Of a stretch of DNA of 37,143 bases, positions 16,257 to 24,748 are shown piece after piece. The notes under the pieces are model-generated. The model was not told the origin of the DNA. It ran no database searches and was given only the letters and a program-made list of their open reading frames with translations. Positions within the stretch are counted from its first letter, which is position 1; every line of letters begins with the position of its first letter. Source of the stretch: an uncultured Flavobacteriales bacterium (GTDB lineage Bacteria; Bacteroidota; Bacteroidia; Flavobacteriales_D; Sanyastnellaceae); contig CALGEI010000112.1 in NCBI GenBank assembly GCA_937881575.1, positions 1-37,143 on the forward strand. Direction: 5' to 3'. A program made the translations under genes and the position numbers.

Positions 16257-16277
16257 TCTGTTTAACCTATATATTTG
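16246..16277 (+). promoter_or_regulatory. Candidate Bacteroidota promoter for the PadR-PspC operon
   Basis: TTG (16246-16248) and TATATTTG (16270-16277, a full match to TAnnTTTG) are separated by 21 bases, within the accepted range. The PadR ATG is at 16282, only four bases after the -7 box, so transcription from this promoter would give a leaderless or nearly leaderless mRNA. Confidence 0.45.
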
Positions 16278-16281
16278 CAGC

Positions 16282-16629
16282 ATGAGTGAAAGCCACAAAG
16301 CCAAAGCGCAAATGCGCAAGGGAGTGCTTGAGTTGTGCATTCTTCGGATTTTGAAGGACCACGAGGCGTACACCTCGGATATCATCGCGGCATTGAAAAA
16401 GGTCGACCTCCTGATCGTGGAAGGAACCCTCTATCCTCTTTTGATGCGGATGAAAAATGCGGATATGCTGGAATACCGCTGGGAGGAGTCCCCGTCAGGT
16501 CCGCCAAGAAAATATTATCGGATCACAAAAAAGGGTCAAAAGGTTCTCCTTGAGTTGGAAGCTGCTTGGGTCGCTTTTGTTGATTCTGTCAACTCACTTC
16601 AATCCCCAAGTTCCAAAAGCCATGAATAA
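16282..16629 (+). CDS. PadR family transcriptional regulator
   Basis: A 115-residue one-domain PadR regulator. The ATG at 16282 is chosen over the longer frame from 16159 because MSESHKAKAQMRKGVLELCIL is the standard start. The winged-helix region follows (HEAYTSDIIAALKK), then LLIVEGTLYPLLMRMKNADML (recognition helix and wing), SGPPRKYYRITKKGQKVL and a C-terminal helix for dimerisation. PadR proteins are repressors that often respond to envelope stress or small ligands. The gene overlaps the PspC gene by 8 bp, a common Bacteroidota pairing, so it probably controls that protein and itself through the repeat at 16236-16256. Confidence 0.92.
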   Translation: MSESHKAKAQMRKGVLELCILRILKDHEAYTSDIIAALKKVDLLIVEGTLYPLLMRMKNADMLEYRWEESPSGPPRKYYRITKKGQKVLLELEAAWVAFVDSVNSLQSPSSKSHE

Positions 16630-18253
16630 AACAGTCAATATTGAACTTTCGGGCCTGTTCTTTCATCTTGAAGAGGGAGCTCACGCCGCGCTTCAAACGT
16701 ATTTGACTTCTATACAGAAGGCTCTCGGGTTGACTGAGGGGAAGGATGAAATCATTGTTGAAGTGGAGGCGCGGTTGGCCGAGTTGTTTCAACAAGCCCT
16801 CGAAACTGGACGTCAGGTGATTTCACTCCAGGATGTTCAACAAGCATGCGCTCAAATGGGAGATCCTTCAAATTTCCAAGAAGAGGCTGCGGAGGAAGGC
16901 GAGCACAACGAAGAAAAGGCAGCTCCAAAAGCGGCTGGTTTGCGACGACTTTTCCGTGATGGCGAGAAGCGTTTGATGGGCGGGGTAGCTGCTGGTTTGG
17001 GCCATTATTTCAAGCAAGACCCCGTCATCATTCGCCTCGTGTTTTTTGTATCCATGTTCTTCTTGGGGCCTTTTAGTATTATAGGTTATCTGGTTTTATG
17101 GGTGATTACACCGAAGGCTGTGACGGTTGCAGAGCAGCTTTCCATGCGGGGCGAGTCCGCCAACTTTGAGAACATTAAGTCACGGGTGCAAAGGGAATTC
17201 GAAGACGTTGGCCAATCCGTTCGAGAATGGACATTTGGAAGGCGATTGGGCTCTTTTTTGAAAAAAGGGACTGCAGTTCTGGGGGCGTTGTTATTGGCTT
17301 TGCTGAGAATTGTAGGTTGGAGTTTGCTGATCCTCGTGACGCTTGTTTTATTTCTTGTAGCGACTGTAGCTTTTGCGTTTTTGACAGGGATCAGCGGCGT
17401 CGTGATGGGAGCAGAGAGTGTCGTGCCGGAAGTCCAATGGTTACAGGATCTTTCTCAACTTGCCATGCCGTCAGGGTATGTCTCGGATCATTTGGGAGTT
17501 TGGGCCATTCTGCTACTCGCCTTTCCCATGGTGGTATTGATTTTGCTTTTCCTTCGACTCGTTTTTCGATCGAAAATGAAAAAAGCACGCGTTGCTGCTG
17601 GTTTGGCGATTGGACTGATCTGTTCGTTCATTGGTCTGATTGCGGTCATCAGCATTGGTTTTCGAATTGGCCTCGATACAGAGGAGGAGACGTGTTTGAG
17701 TCAAACGTTAAATCGCACCCACAACAGTCATACCATATCGCTTCAAGCAATTCCAACTGATTTCGAGGGAAGTGGTGTCTTTTTGAATCAAACGCAGTTG
17801 TTCATTCGAAACGAAGAAACCGCTTTGGTATTGATGGACTTCGATGTCTTCCCGAGTGATCAGGTCACTTCTGAGCTGACCATAGAGCGCTGCAGTTTTG
17901 GTTTGACACGGTCGATTGCGCGCAACCGGGCCAAGAACATCGATTTTGATGTGCAATGGAACGTCGATGGATCATTGCGCATGCCCACCCAAATCCGCTT
18001 TCCAAAGGAAGACTTGTACAGAGGTCAGCATGTTGTGTTAAGCCTGTCTATGCCGATTGGGGATACGTTGGTAATTGATGCTGAGTCAGCCAACTCACTG
18101 GCTCAGATGGTGGAGCTCTATGACGATTGCGGGGGGTGCTCTGAAGAGGGGTGGGGCTTTTCCGACATGATCTTGAATTTTATTGAGCCAGGTGATTGGA
18201 TGATGACAGATTCGGGGCTGAAGCCTCTGAATGATGAGAATAGCAACGAATAG
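16622..18253 (+). CDS. PspC-domain membrane protein
   Basis: A 543-residue membrane protein; ATG 16622 overlaps the padR stop. Residues 1-90 form a soluble region (NIELSGLFFHLEEGAHAALQ, then a helical IIVEVEARLAELFQQALETG) typical of Bacteroidota PspC proteins. The PspC domain (about 105-165) reads RRLFRDGEKRLMGGVAAGLG, ending in a double hydrophobic stretch. Further membrane segments occupy about 215-255, 290-315 and 325-345. The C-terminal 190 residues form a beta-rich domain, probably periplasmic, with Cys residues including CGGC. PspC domains belong to the phage-shock envelope-stress response; with PadR this is likely an envelope-stress module. Confidence 0.88.
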   Translation: MNKTVNIELSGLFFHLEEGAHAALQTYLTSIQKALGLTEGKDEIIVEVEARLAELFQQALETGRQVISLQDVQQACAQMGDPSNFQEEAAEEGEHNEEKAAPKAAGLRRLFRDGEKRLMGGVAAGLGHYFKQDPVIIRLVFFVSMFFLGPFSIIGYLVLWVITPKAVTVAEQLSMRGESANFENIKSRVQREFEDVGQSVREWTFGRRLGSFLKKGTAVLGALLLALLRIVGWSLLILVTLVLFLVATVAFAFLTGISGVVMGAESVVPEVQWLQDLSQLAMPSGYVSDHLGVWAILLLAFPMVVLILLFLRLVFRSKMKKARVAAGLAIGLICSFIGLIAVISIGFRIGLDTEEETCLSQTLNRTHNSHTISLQAIPTDFEGSGVFLNQTQLFIRNEETALVLMDFDVFPSDQVTSELTIERCSFGLTRSIARNRAKNIDFDVQWNVDGSLRMPTQIRFPKEDLYRGQHVVLSLSMPIGDTLVIDAESANSLAQMVELYDDCGGCSEEGWGFSDMILNFIEPGDWMMTDSGLKPLNDENSNE

Positions 18254-18339
18254 GTTGGATGGAAATTGAAGCTGTGACGTACTGACAGTTCCGCTTACTT
18301 GTCATCGTCAAGTTCCCGCTTAAGCCATTACAGATTTCG

Positions 18340-18369
18340 TTGGTTTTCAGGGCTTGCACATTAGTTTTG
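18340..18369 (+). promoter_or_regulatory. Bacteroidota-type promoter for the ACN-module protein
   Basis: TTG (18340-18342), 19 bases, then TAGTTTTG (18362-18369) match the Bacteroidota consensus TTG-N19-TAnnTTTG. The start codon lies at 18390, giving a short leader of about 12-15 bases. Confidence 0.5.
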
Positions 18370-18389
18370 TCCCGGAACATAATTTTTTA

Positions 18390-19985
18390 ATGATGAGAAC
18401 AAGTCAGCATAGCAGAGTCTTTAACACGGTGGTTTTATTCTCACTCTTGGCGGTTGCCCCTTCCTCTCTATGGAGCCAGTGCATGGATGAAATAGCATGC
18501 AATTACAACCCTGAAGGCACGGACCCTTGCAATTTCAGCGCATCCGATGAAGACTTGAGTCAGGGGATGTTGTTGGGAATTCCTTTTGGTCAATCGTATC
18601 TGGACACGACTGCTACATGTGCCGTGCAGCCGCTCAATGATCTTCAGGTTCAAATGGAAGAAAATGATGCGGGCTACTTGGTCTTTGTCATTGACGACAG
18701 CGTTTATGAGTACTTCGCTTGGGCAGTCAATTCAGGTGCGGCTTCTCAAGAAGAAGCAGACCAATTTATTGGACTGATGACCTACTCAACCTTTGCTTTT
18801 TGCGGCAATGAAATGAACGCTGTCATTCCGGGTATTGGAGTGGTGATGGACACGTACGAGAACGGATACTGGTATCTCGGCGATATGATTCAGTACTATG
18901 TTTCGCCAATTGCGAATGCTTCGTTGGGCTGCGGTGATGTTGAAGCGGATAACTTCGATATCTGTGCCATTCCGGACAATGCTGCTTGCACATATCCTCC
19001 TGTTTTCTGTGATGATCCATTGGCCTGTAATTTCGAAGAAGGTTCCGAAGGCACTGAGGATTGCGTGTATTTCGATACAGACAACTTCACACTTGACGAA
19101 AATGATTTTATCGGGTTGTACGAATTTGAAGAGTGTGAAAGTGGCTATGCAGGATGGAATGATTTGCCCGTGCCCCTGACGCAGGATAGTACTGGCGGAC
19201 CGCTCTATTACATGTTATTTCCACTTGTTGAACAGACCCTCATCGCAGGGGGATTCCAAGTTCTCGTAGATGACCTCCAAACGCTGACATTGAGTGTTTG
19301 TGGGGATACGATGAACTACAATTCAGATATCGCTGGAGACATCGATTTCTTGTGGGATGGAACGGGTTTTTTAAACACATTTTACGGCGGCTACATTGCT
19401 CCAGAAAGTTCTTTTCCGGTAGCATGTCCAGATCCCAATGCGTGCAATTTCAACGCCTGCTCCAATCCATTCACAACTGAGATGTGTGAATACGTCGAGG
19501 CGGGTGTGATTGTTGGCGATACACTCGTGTCCAATGGAGCGACCTATACATATGTGTATGAGGGTGCACAAGAAGGCTCATCCTTTGTGTTTTATTCGGC
19601 TTGCGGAGTATTTGAACAGGACGGTAGCAACACGGCGACCCTGGTGTTTGATTTCCCGCAAGACTGTGAATTGTGTGTGGAGGAAACAACAGCCGACGGA
19701 TGCAGTACCATTGTTTGTCAGACTCTGACGCCATCCGCAACGGGTGTTTCAGAGGTTGAAAACGCAGCGTGGCAATTGACGCCTAACCCTGCGAGCAATC
19801 AGGTAACCGTAAATTGGTCGGGTGTGGCTGCAGCTTGGGTCATTTATGACCAACAAGGCCGTGAGGTGCGACGTCTTACTTTAAATACGGGAATGACATC
19901 GCTCGACGTGAGCGACCTGACCACAGGCCAATACCTGATGGGTCCGGTCAACGGAACCAAGCAGCGTCTATCGATCGTTCATTAA
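18390..19985 (+). CDS. Secreted protein with Cys-rich ACN modules and T9SS sorting domain
   Basis: A 531-residue exported protein. The ATG at 18390 (or 18393) gives a signal peptide ending ...SSLWSQ. At least three short Cys-rich modules are visible: MDEIACNYNPEGTDPCNF, DDPLACNFEEGSEGTEDC and PDPNACNFNACSNPF. They separate two acidic beta-rich segments of about 130 residues, which may be distant repeats of each other. A TLVFDFPQDCELCVEE region precedes the T9SS type A sorting domain (LTPNPASNQVTVNW, DQQGREVRRL, tail to residue 531). This layout is frequent in marine Flavobacteriales surface proteins; no enzyme motif is seen, so adhesion or structure is more likely than catalysis. A strong terminator follows 15 bp after the stop. 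Confidence 0.85.
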   Translation: MMRTSQHSRVFNTVVLFSLLAVAPSSLWSQCMDEIACNYNPEGTDPCNFSASDEDLSQGMLLGIPFGQSYLDTTATCAVQPLNDLQVQMEENDAGYLVFVIDDSVYEYFAWAVNSGAASQEEADQFIGLMTYSTFAFCGNEMNAVIPGIGVVMDTYENGYWYLGDMIQYYVSPIANASLGCGDVEADNFDICAIPDNAACTYPPVFCDDPLACNFEEGSEGTEDCVYFDTDNFTLDENDFIGLYEFEECESGYAGWNDLPVPLTQDSTGGPLYYMLFPLVEQTLIAGGFQVLVDDLQTLTLSVCGDTMNYNSDIAGDIDFLWDGTGFLNTFYGGYIAPESSFPVACPDPNACNFNACSNPFTTEMCEYVEAGVIVGDTLVSNGATYTYVYEGAQEGSSFVFYSACGVFEQDGSNTATLVFDFPQDCELCVEETTADGCSTIVCQTLTPSATGVSEVENAAWQLTPNPASNQVTVNWSGVAAAWVIYDQQGREVRRLTLNTGMTSLDVSDLTTGQYLMGPVNGTKQRLSIVH

Positions 19986-19999
19986 GAAACTGATGTATC

Positions 20000-20031
20000 A
20001 AAGGGCCATTCTGTTGCAGAGTGGCCCTTTT
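20000..20031 (+). terminator. Rho-independent terminator
   Basis: AAAGGGCCA and TGGCCCTTT form a perfect 9-bp stem around a 13-base loop, in which CTG/CAG can pair further, followed by TCC. It lies 15 bp after the ACN-module gene. The next gene starts only 3 bp (ATG 20034) or 9 bp (ATG 20040) after the stem. Confidence 0.85.
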
Positions 20032-20039
20032 CCATGCTC

Positions 20040-21599
20040 ATGAAATACAGCACGCTAATCCTCCTCCTTCTCGTTTGCAGTCCAGCTGTCATGCGGGCTC
20101 AATGTGAGGGAACCCAAGTGGTCATCCACACCTTCACGTCCTTTTCAAATTCCGAAATCACATGGGATGTGTTATCGGCCGAAAGTGAGGTGATCGGGCA
20201 TTATGATTGGGCTGGAAATGGCCAACATTCGTATGACACCTTGTGCTTGAACCAGCCGTGTGCATTCATCCAAGCGCATTCTTTTACGGGCGAAGGCTGG
20301 GGATTTGGAACGGTGGTGGAAGTATTGGTTGATGACGAGATAATCCAATCCATTGAATTCAACGATGGTGAACTGGGATACTTCCCCATTGAAATTATGG
20401 ACGATGGATGTGACTGGCAGCTCGGAGGCTGCCTCGACATGGCGGCTGTGAATTATACACTTGGAGCCACTGTCGAGACCGTGAGTTGTGATTACATCTA
20501 CTCATTCGATTGGAACGGGACGGAACGCGAGTATTTGCTTCACGTTCCATTTGATTTGCCAGCTGGATCGCCGCTTTTATTCTGCTTGCATGGACTCAGT
20601 GGGAACATGGAGGACATGCGGTTGACAACGGAGTTCAATCAATTGGCAGATGAGCACGGATTTGTAGTGTGCTGGCCACAGGGTTCACTTTGGAATTGGG
20701 ACGGTTCCATTGTGCCATACTGGAATTCCAACTTGTTTCTGACACCAGCGGATGACATTGGGTTTCTAACCGAATTGGCCCTTTCGCTTCAGTTGGAATA
20801 TGAATTGGACCATGCCTGCACCTTTGTGTGCGGAGCCTCCAACGGCGGAATGATGAGCTACACGCTCATTGCTGAACGCCCGGATGTTTGGCGGGGCATG
20901 GCCACCGCGGGAGGGGTGATGAGTGCGCACGAACAACAAAATGCGCCTGTAGGCCCACCTAGACCGGTGCTGCATTTGCATGGCACATCCGATGATGCGA
21001 TGCCGTACGATGCGTATGAAGGTGGAGGTCCTTGGGCCGGGGGATGGGGAGTCATGGACATGGTGGAGTTTTGGGCGAACGAACATGGTCACACAGCAGT
21101 GGACTCCGTGTTGCTGCCGGATGCGTTTCCTGACGATGGACTGACCAACGAAATTTTCGAATGGACAGGTGGACTCGGCAGGGTGGTCCACCACCGTGTT
21201 TACGGGGGGGTGCACGAATGGTGGGGAGGCTATGGGGAGCCGAATGAAGTCGCTACGTCTGAGATTGTATGGGAGTTCTTTGACGACCTCTGTGCCAACC
21301 CGATGCAGGTGATGGAACCGTATGATGCTGGTGCGTTCTCCGAGTCATCGCTTGTGGCCTATCCCAATCCCGCTCAAGCAGGAGAGTCCGTGCAGCTTTT
21401 GCACGATGGGCTCCGCTTTTCCGGACGTTCGTTTGCTCAATTTGATTCGTTTGGACGTTGTGTCTGGCGCGGAAAGACGTCCGATGGGAGGATTCCAACG
21501 TCTCATCTTCCCCCGGGAGTATACAGCATACAAGCTCTGGACTTCGGGAGTGCAAGGGGCTTCTCCAAGCTTCATTCGACGCTACTGCTGGTCGAGTAA
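20040..21599 (+). CDS. CE1/PHB-depolymerase-like esterase with T9SS sorting domain
   Basis: A 519-residue secreted esterase. ATG 20040 gives the signal peptide MKYSTLILLL...VMRAQ; ATG 20034 is also in frame. Residues 22-150 are a beta-rich, Cys-containing N-terminal domain. The catalytic domain has the polyhydroxybutyrate depolymerase / feruloyl esterase (LpqC, CE1) pattern: FCLHGLSGNMEDM, VVCWPQG, CGASNGGMMSY with Ser267, LHLHGTSDDAMPY (Asp318) and YGGVHEWWGG (His392). It should hydrolyse ester bonds in a polymer such as polyhydroxyalkanoate or feruloylated polysaccharide outside the cell. The C-terminus is a T9SS sorting domain (AYPNPAQAGESVQLL, FGRCVWRG). It is convergent with recQ, with a 14-bp gap. 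Confidence 0.87.
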   Translation: MKYSTLILLLLVCSPAVMRAQCEGTQVVIHTFTSFSNSEITWDVLSAESEVIGHYDWAGNGQHSYDTLCLNQPCAFIQAHSFTGEGWGFGTVVEVLVDDEIIQSIEFNDGELGYFPIEIMDDGCDWQLGGCLDMAAVNYTLGATVETVSCDYIYSFDWNGTEREYLLHVPFDLPAGSPLLFCLHGLSGNMEDMRLTTEFNQLADEHGFVVCWPQGSLWNWDGSIVPYWNSNLFLTPADDIGFLTELALSLQLEYELDHACTFVCGASNGGMMSYTLIAERPDVWRGMATAGGVMSAHEQQNAPVGPPRPVLHLHGTSDDAMPYDAYEGGGPWAGGWGVMDMVEFWANEHGHTAVDSVLLPDAFPDDGLTNEIFEWTGGLGRVVHHRVYGGVHEWWGGYGEPNEVATSEIVWEFFDDLCANPMQVMEPYDAGAFSESSLVAYPNPAQAGESVQLLHDGLRFSGRSFAQFDSFGRCVWRGKTSDGRIPTSHLPPGVYSIQALDFGSARGFSKLHSTLLLVE

Positions 21600-21613
21600 T
21601 TCGACCGGAGAGC

Positions 21614-23428
21614 TTAGGCTTTTGATGAGCTGGTGAACTGTTCCAAGACCTCCAAAATTTGTGCGCCAAAACGCTGAACCTTGACCTTGCCGAATCCGTG
21701 GACACCGAGCAACTGCTTCGACGTTGCGGGCATGGATTGGCAGAGCTCCTTGAGTGATCGGTCGGAAAGAACCATGTAGGCGGGAACATTTTGCTGCTTG
21801 GCCAGTTCCTGGCGTTTCGCGCGAAGCAAGTTGAATAAATCCGAATTGGTTGGCGTGTCATTGCGCTCGTAAGTCGAACGTTTTGAGGTCTTTTCGACTT
21901 TGAATTCCACCTTGGTCAATTCGACTTTCGATTGGCCTTTCAGGATTGCCCATGACAGATCATTCAGTACCAAAGTGGGAAAACGACCGGGCGATTGAGC
22001 AAGGCATCCTTTTTGAATCAACTCTTTTCCGATCTGTGTCCATTGCGCCTTGGGAAGGTCTTGACCTATTCCGTATGTCGACAATTCCCGCTGAGCTGCC
22101 GTGACCTTTTGTGACTTGGAGCCGCGGAGGATTTCAATGATGTGGGCCAAACCATAGGGCCATTCCAATCGGGCCACCGTCGAGAGGAGTTTCTGGGCTT
22201 CCTGCGTGGCATCCCACACGTCAAATTCCGTTTGGCAGTTGTCGCAATGGTCGCAGTTTCCTGCATGGGCCTCACCGAAATACTGCAGGAGCGTTTGACG
22301 ACGGCACGCAAAAGAATCCGCGAAGTCCTGCATCCGGCGCAGTTTCTTCAACAAGGTATCTGATTGCTCAGGGTTTTCGTCGATTTCACAGTGCTTGGAC
22401 AAGGTCATGAAATCACTTCCGCCATGAAGTAGCAGTGCGTGACTGGTCAATCCATCCCGTCCGGCCCGCCCCGTTTCTTGGTAATAGCCCTCCATATTTT
22501 TGGGCAGGTTCATGTGGACGACAAAGCGCACGTTGTTTTTGTCGATCCCCATGCCAAAAGCGATGGTCGCCACAACGATTTGAATGTCGTCCCGGACAAA
22601 CTGGTTCTGCCGTTCGGTGCGCATATCCGTGGACAATCCCGCATGGTAGGACACGGCCAGAAACCCCTCGCTTTGCAACATCTTCGAGACGGACTCCGTC
22701 CGTTTCCGAGACAAGCAGTAAATGATGCCCGATTCACTTTTCCGCTCCTCCAGAAACTTGAGCAATTGCTCGTTTTCGTCGTCGCGTCTGATCGCGGTGT
22801 AGTGGATTTCTGGGCGATCAAAGCTGTTCTCAAAAACAGGATCCTGTTCCAATCCGAGTTGCTGACGGATGTCTTGCTTCGTCATGGCATCGGCTGTGGC
22901 TGTGAGCGCCAAGAGCGGCACTTGGGGCAATGCCTGCCGCAGTTCGATCAACCGGGTATATGCTGGGCGGAAGTCATGTCCCCACGAACTGATGCAATGC
23001 GCTTCATCGACGGCAATCAGCGAAATGTTGAGTGACTGGAGTTGCGTGAAAAGCAATGACTCACGGGCGAATAGACGTTCCGGAGACGTGTAAAGGATTT
23101 TGAGCGTTCCATCGGTCATTCGCTGAAACACCTCATTGGAAGCTTCATCACTTTGGGTGGAATTCAGCAAGCCAACGGGAATGTTGCGCAACAACAAATC
23201 ATCCACCTGGTCTTTCATCAAGGCAATCAGTGGAGAGATGACGAGGGTCAGCCCCGGCAGTAACAGGCTTGGTAGTTGGTAACACAGCGACTTGCCGCCT
23301 CCGGTGGGCATCAACGCGAGTCCGCTTTTGTTCGCCAATACCTGGTCGATGACAGGTACCTGCGCGGGGCGCAAGGTGTCGTATCCCCAGTAGTCACTCA
23401 GATATTTGTAAAGGCGGTCGTTGTTCAT
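21614..23428 (-). CDS. recQ: ATP-dependent DNA helicase RecQ
   Basis: A 604-residue RecQ helicase of normal length. Motif 0 and Walker A (TLRPAQ, PTGGGKS at 41-47), DEAH (141-144) in the RecQ form DEAHCISSWGHDFRP, and motif VI QETGRAGRDG are intact. The RQC region has the zinc cluster CRRQTLLQYFGEAHAGNCDHCDNC, with four Cys positions, followed by a winged-helix segment. The C-terminal HRDC domain is also present (LFNLLRAKRQELAKQQNVPA, then GVHGFGKVKVQRFG). RecQ unwinds DNA 3' to 5' in recombination and replication-fork repair. It appears monocistronic, and nothing unusual is seen. Confidence 0.96.
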   Translation of the reverse strand: MNNDRLYKYLSDYWGYDTLRPAQVPVIDQVLANKSGLALMPTGGGKSLCYQLPSLLLPGLTLVISPLIALMKDQVDDLLLRNIPVGLLNSTQSDEASNEVFQRMTDGTLKILYTSPERLFARESLLFTQLQSLNISLIAVDEAHCISSWGHDFRPAYTRLIELRQALPQVPLLALTATADAMTKQDIRQQLGLEQDPVFENSFDRPEIHYTAIRRDDENEQLLKFLEERKSESGIIYCLSRKRTESVSKMLQSEGFLAVSYHAGLSTDMRTERQNQFVRDDIQIVVATIAFGMGIDKNNVRFVVHMNLPKNMEGYYQETGRAGRDGLTSHALLLHGGSDFMTLSKHCEIDENPEQSDTLLKKLRRMQDFADSFACRRQTLLQYFGEAHAGNCDHCDNCQTEFDVWDATQEAQKLLSTVARLEWPYGLAHIIEILRGSKSQKVTAAQRELSTYGIGQDLPKAQWTQIGKELIQKGCLAQSPGRFPTLVLNDLSWAILKGQSKVELTKVEFKVEKTSKRSTYERNDTPTNSDLFNLLRAKRQELAKQQNVPAYMVLSDRSLKELCQSMPATSKQLLGVHGFGKVKVQRFGAQILEVLEQFTSSSKA

Positions 23429-23560
23429 GGCGTGCTACGGGAATGCCGTGAGCGGTATGATAAAATGTGTTTTCCCAAAGTCTAAAGCTAATTCAGTTGA
23501 ACGTGAACAAGATTAGAATCGTTGAAATGGTCGCAAGCGATTGCAAGTTATGGAACACAG

Positions 23561-23587
23561 AAAAGCCGCAGTGCGATTGCGGCTTTT
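23561..23587. terminator. Strong hairpin terminator, possibly bidirectional
   Basis: AAAAGCCGCA and TGCGGCTTTT form a perfect 10-bp stem with a 7-base loop, with A/T runs at both ends. It lies 47 bp past the stop of the minus-strand gene at 23634-24611, so it most likely ends that transcript. recQ reads away from it. Confidence 0.8.
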
Positions 23588-23633
23588 CCTAATCAATTCT
23601 CTTCTCCTTTAAAAAGCGACGGGACCCGGGGTG

Positions 23634-24611
23634 TTATGGATTCACAGACTCCATAAGGGCCAGAGGCAATTCCGAAACGAGCCCAGAGAATTCAAATTCA
23701 AATTCATCACGGCCTTTTTCCCAATCAACGTTTTTTGCCAAGATCTTCCGAATGTCCTTGTCGAGATTGTTGAGGCTGAGCTCAATCTCCATTTCGGGGT
23801 CGCTTTCGCTTTTGGAAAAATCAACGGCGCAATCCAACATCCCTTCTGCCATGTCTGTATCAAGAGCGAAGAAGAGAGCAAGATCATCTCCAATGCGATT
23901 GGCATTGAATTCTAGATCATAAATGAGAAGGGTTTCAATGCCCATTTCATCCAACTCCATTTCTCTTGTTGACGCGATAGGCAGGTCCAAATCTGAAATT
24001 TTGATTTTCAATTCGATGTCTCTCAGAGCGATCCATGACGCTTCGTTCATGTTGCTAATTGTTTCAAAGTCCAGTCCATCGTCTCCGGCATCTCCATAGA
24101 AGAGAACGTGCCCTACTTCAAATGCCATGTATTCGGCATGCGATTCAAACTCTTCCAGTTCGATTCGAAGACTGCGAATGGTGAATTCTTGGTCTTTTAT
24201 GGATATTCGGCCTGAGTATTCGATCGTTCCTTGGGCCATCTCGAACGATTCACGGTCAACAAAAGCGTCCATCTCGTAGCATGTTAATGTGAAATCGGAC
24301 AAAGCGGCGTCTTTGCCTGACTCGCTCAATGTTCGCAGCGTACCCAATCCAATTTTGAGATCGATGGTTCCTACCTCAATAATGTCTTTGTCTTCAATAA
24401 ATTCAAAATCCTCGAGGGTCATTGTTGTTGTGAGGAGGTTGTATCTCAGGTCATCGTAGTCCATTTTCACATCGCTTTCGTTTTCGATTTCTCGGATTTG
24501 ATCTGAGATGGCGTCATCAATTTTTTCTGCTATAAAGCTGTTGATGAAAGCGAGTCCGGCGAAACAGAGCACAACGAATGCTGCCGCAATGAATAGAGGT
24601 TTCTTGTTCAT
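23634..24611 (-). CDS. Membrane-anchored envelope protein, AsmA-like in appearance
   Basis: A 325-residue protein with one N-terminal anchor (about 5-27) and a long acidic, beta-strand-rich periplasmic region. The start of the mature part (DVKMDYDDLRYNLLTTTMTLEDFEFIEDKD) resembles the beginning of AsmA-like/DUF748 envelope proteins, whose repeated short strands describe how a membrane anchor continues into a lipid-transfer groove, but the match is by feel and the protein is short for that group. No catalytic motif is seen. It has its own terminator downstream and a 137-bp gap upstream to the lipoprotein gene on the same strand. The function is unknown. Confidence 0.68.
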   Translation of the reverse strand: MNKKPLFIAAAFVVLCFAGLAFINSFIAEKIDDAISDQIREIENESDVKMDYDDLRYNLLTTTMTLEDFEFIEDKDIIEVGTIDLKIGLGTLRTLSESGKDAALSDFTLTCYEMDAFVDRESFEMAQGTIEYSGRISIKDQEFTIRSLRIELEEFESHAEYMAFEVGHVLFYGDAGDDGLDFETISNMNEASWIALRDIELKIKISDLDLPIASTREMELDEMGIETLLIYDLEFNANRIGDDLALFFALDTDMAEGMLDCAVDFSKSESDPEMEIELSLNNLDKDIRKILAKNVDWEKGRDEFEFEFSGLVSELPLALMESVNP

Positions 24612-24748
24612 TTCTAGAGATTGTTAGAGATTGATTTTTTTTGTTGAGCGGCACAAGCCGTAGACATAGGTTGGGGATTCAACGGGTGTTGATCGAAATG
24701 AGCCAATTGTCAAAAGCGCAATGAACTCAGGCGTTTGTTTTACCGCGT

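Noticed and set aside
24612-24748. AGAGATTG direct repeat upstream of the AsmA-like gene as a regulatory site
   Set aside because: Only two 8-bp copies in low-complexity sequence; no promoter element is placed consistently with it.
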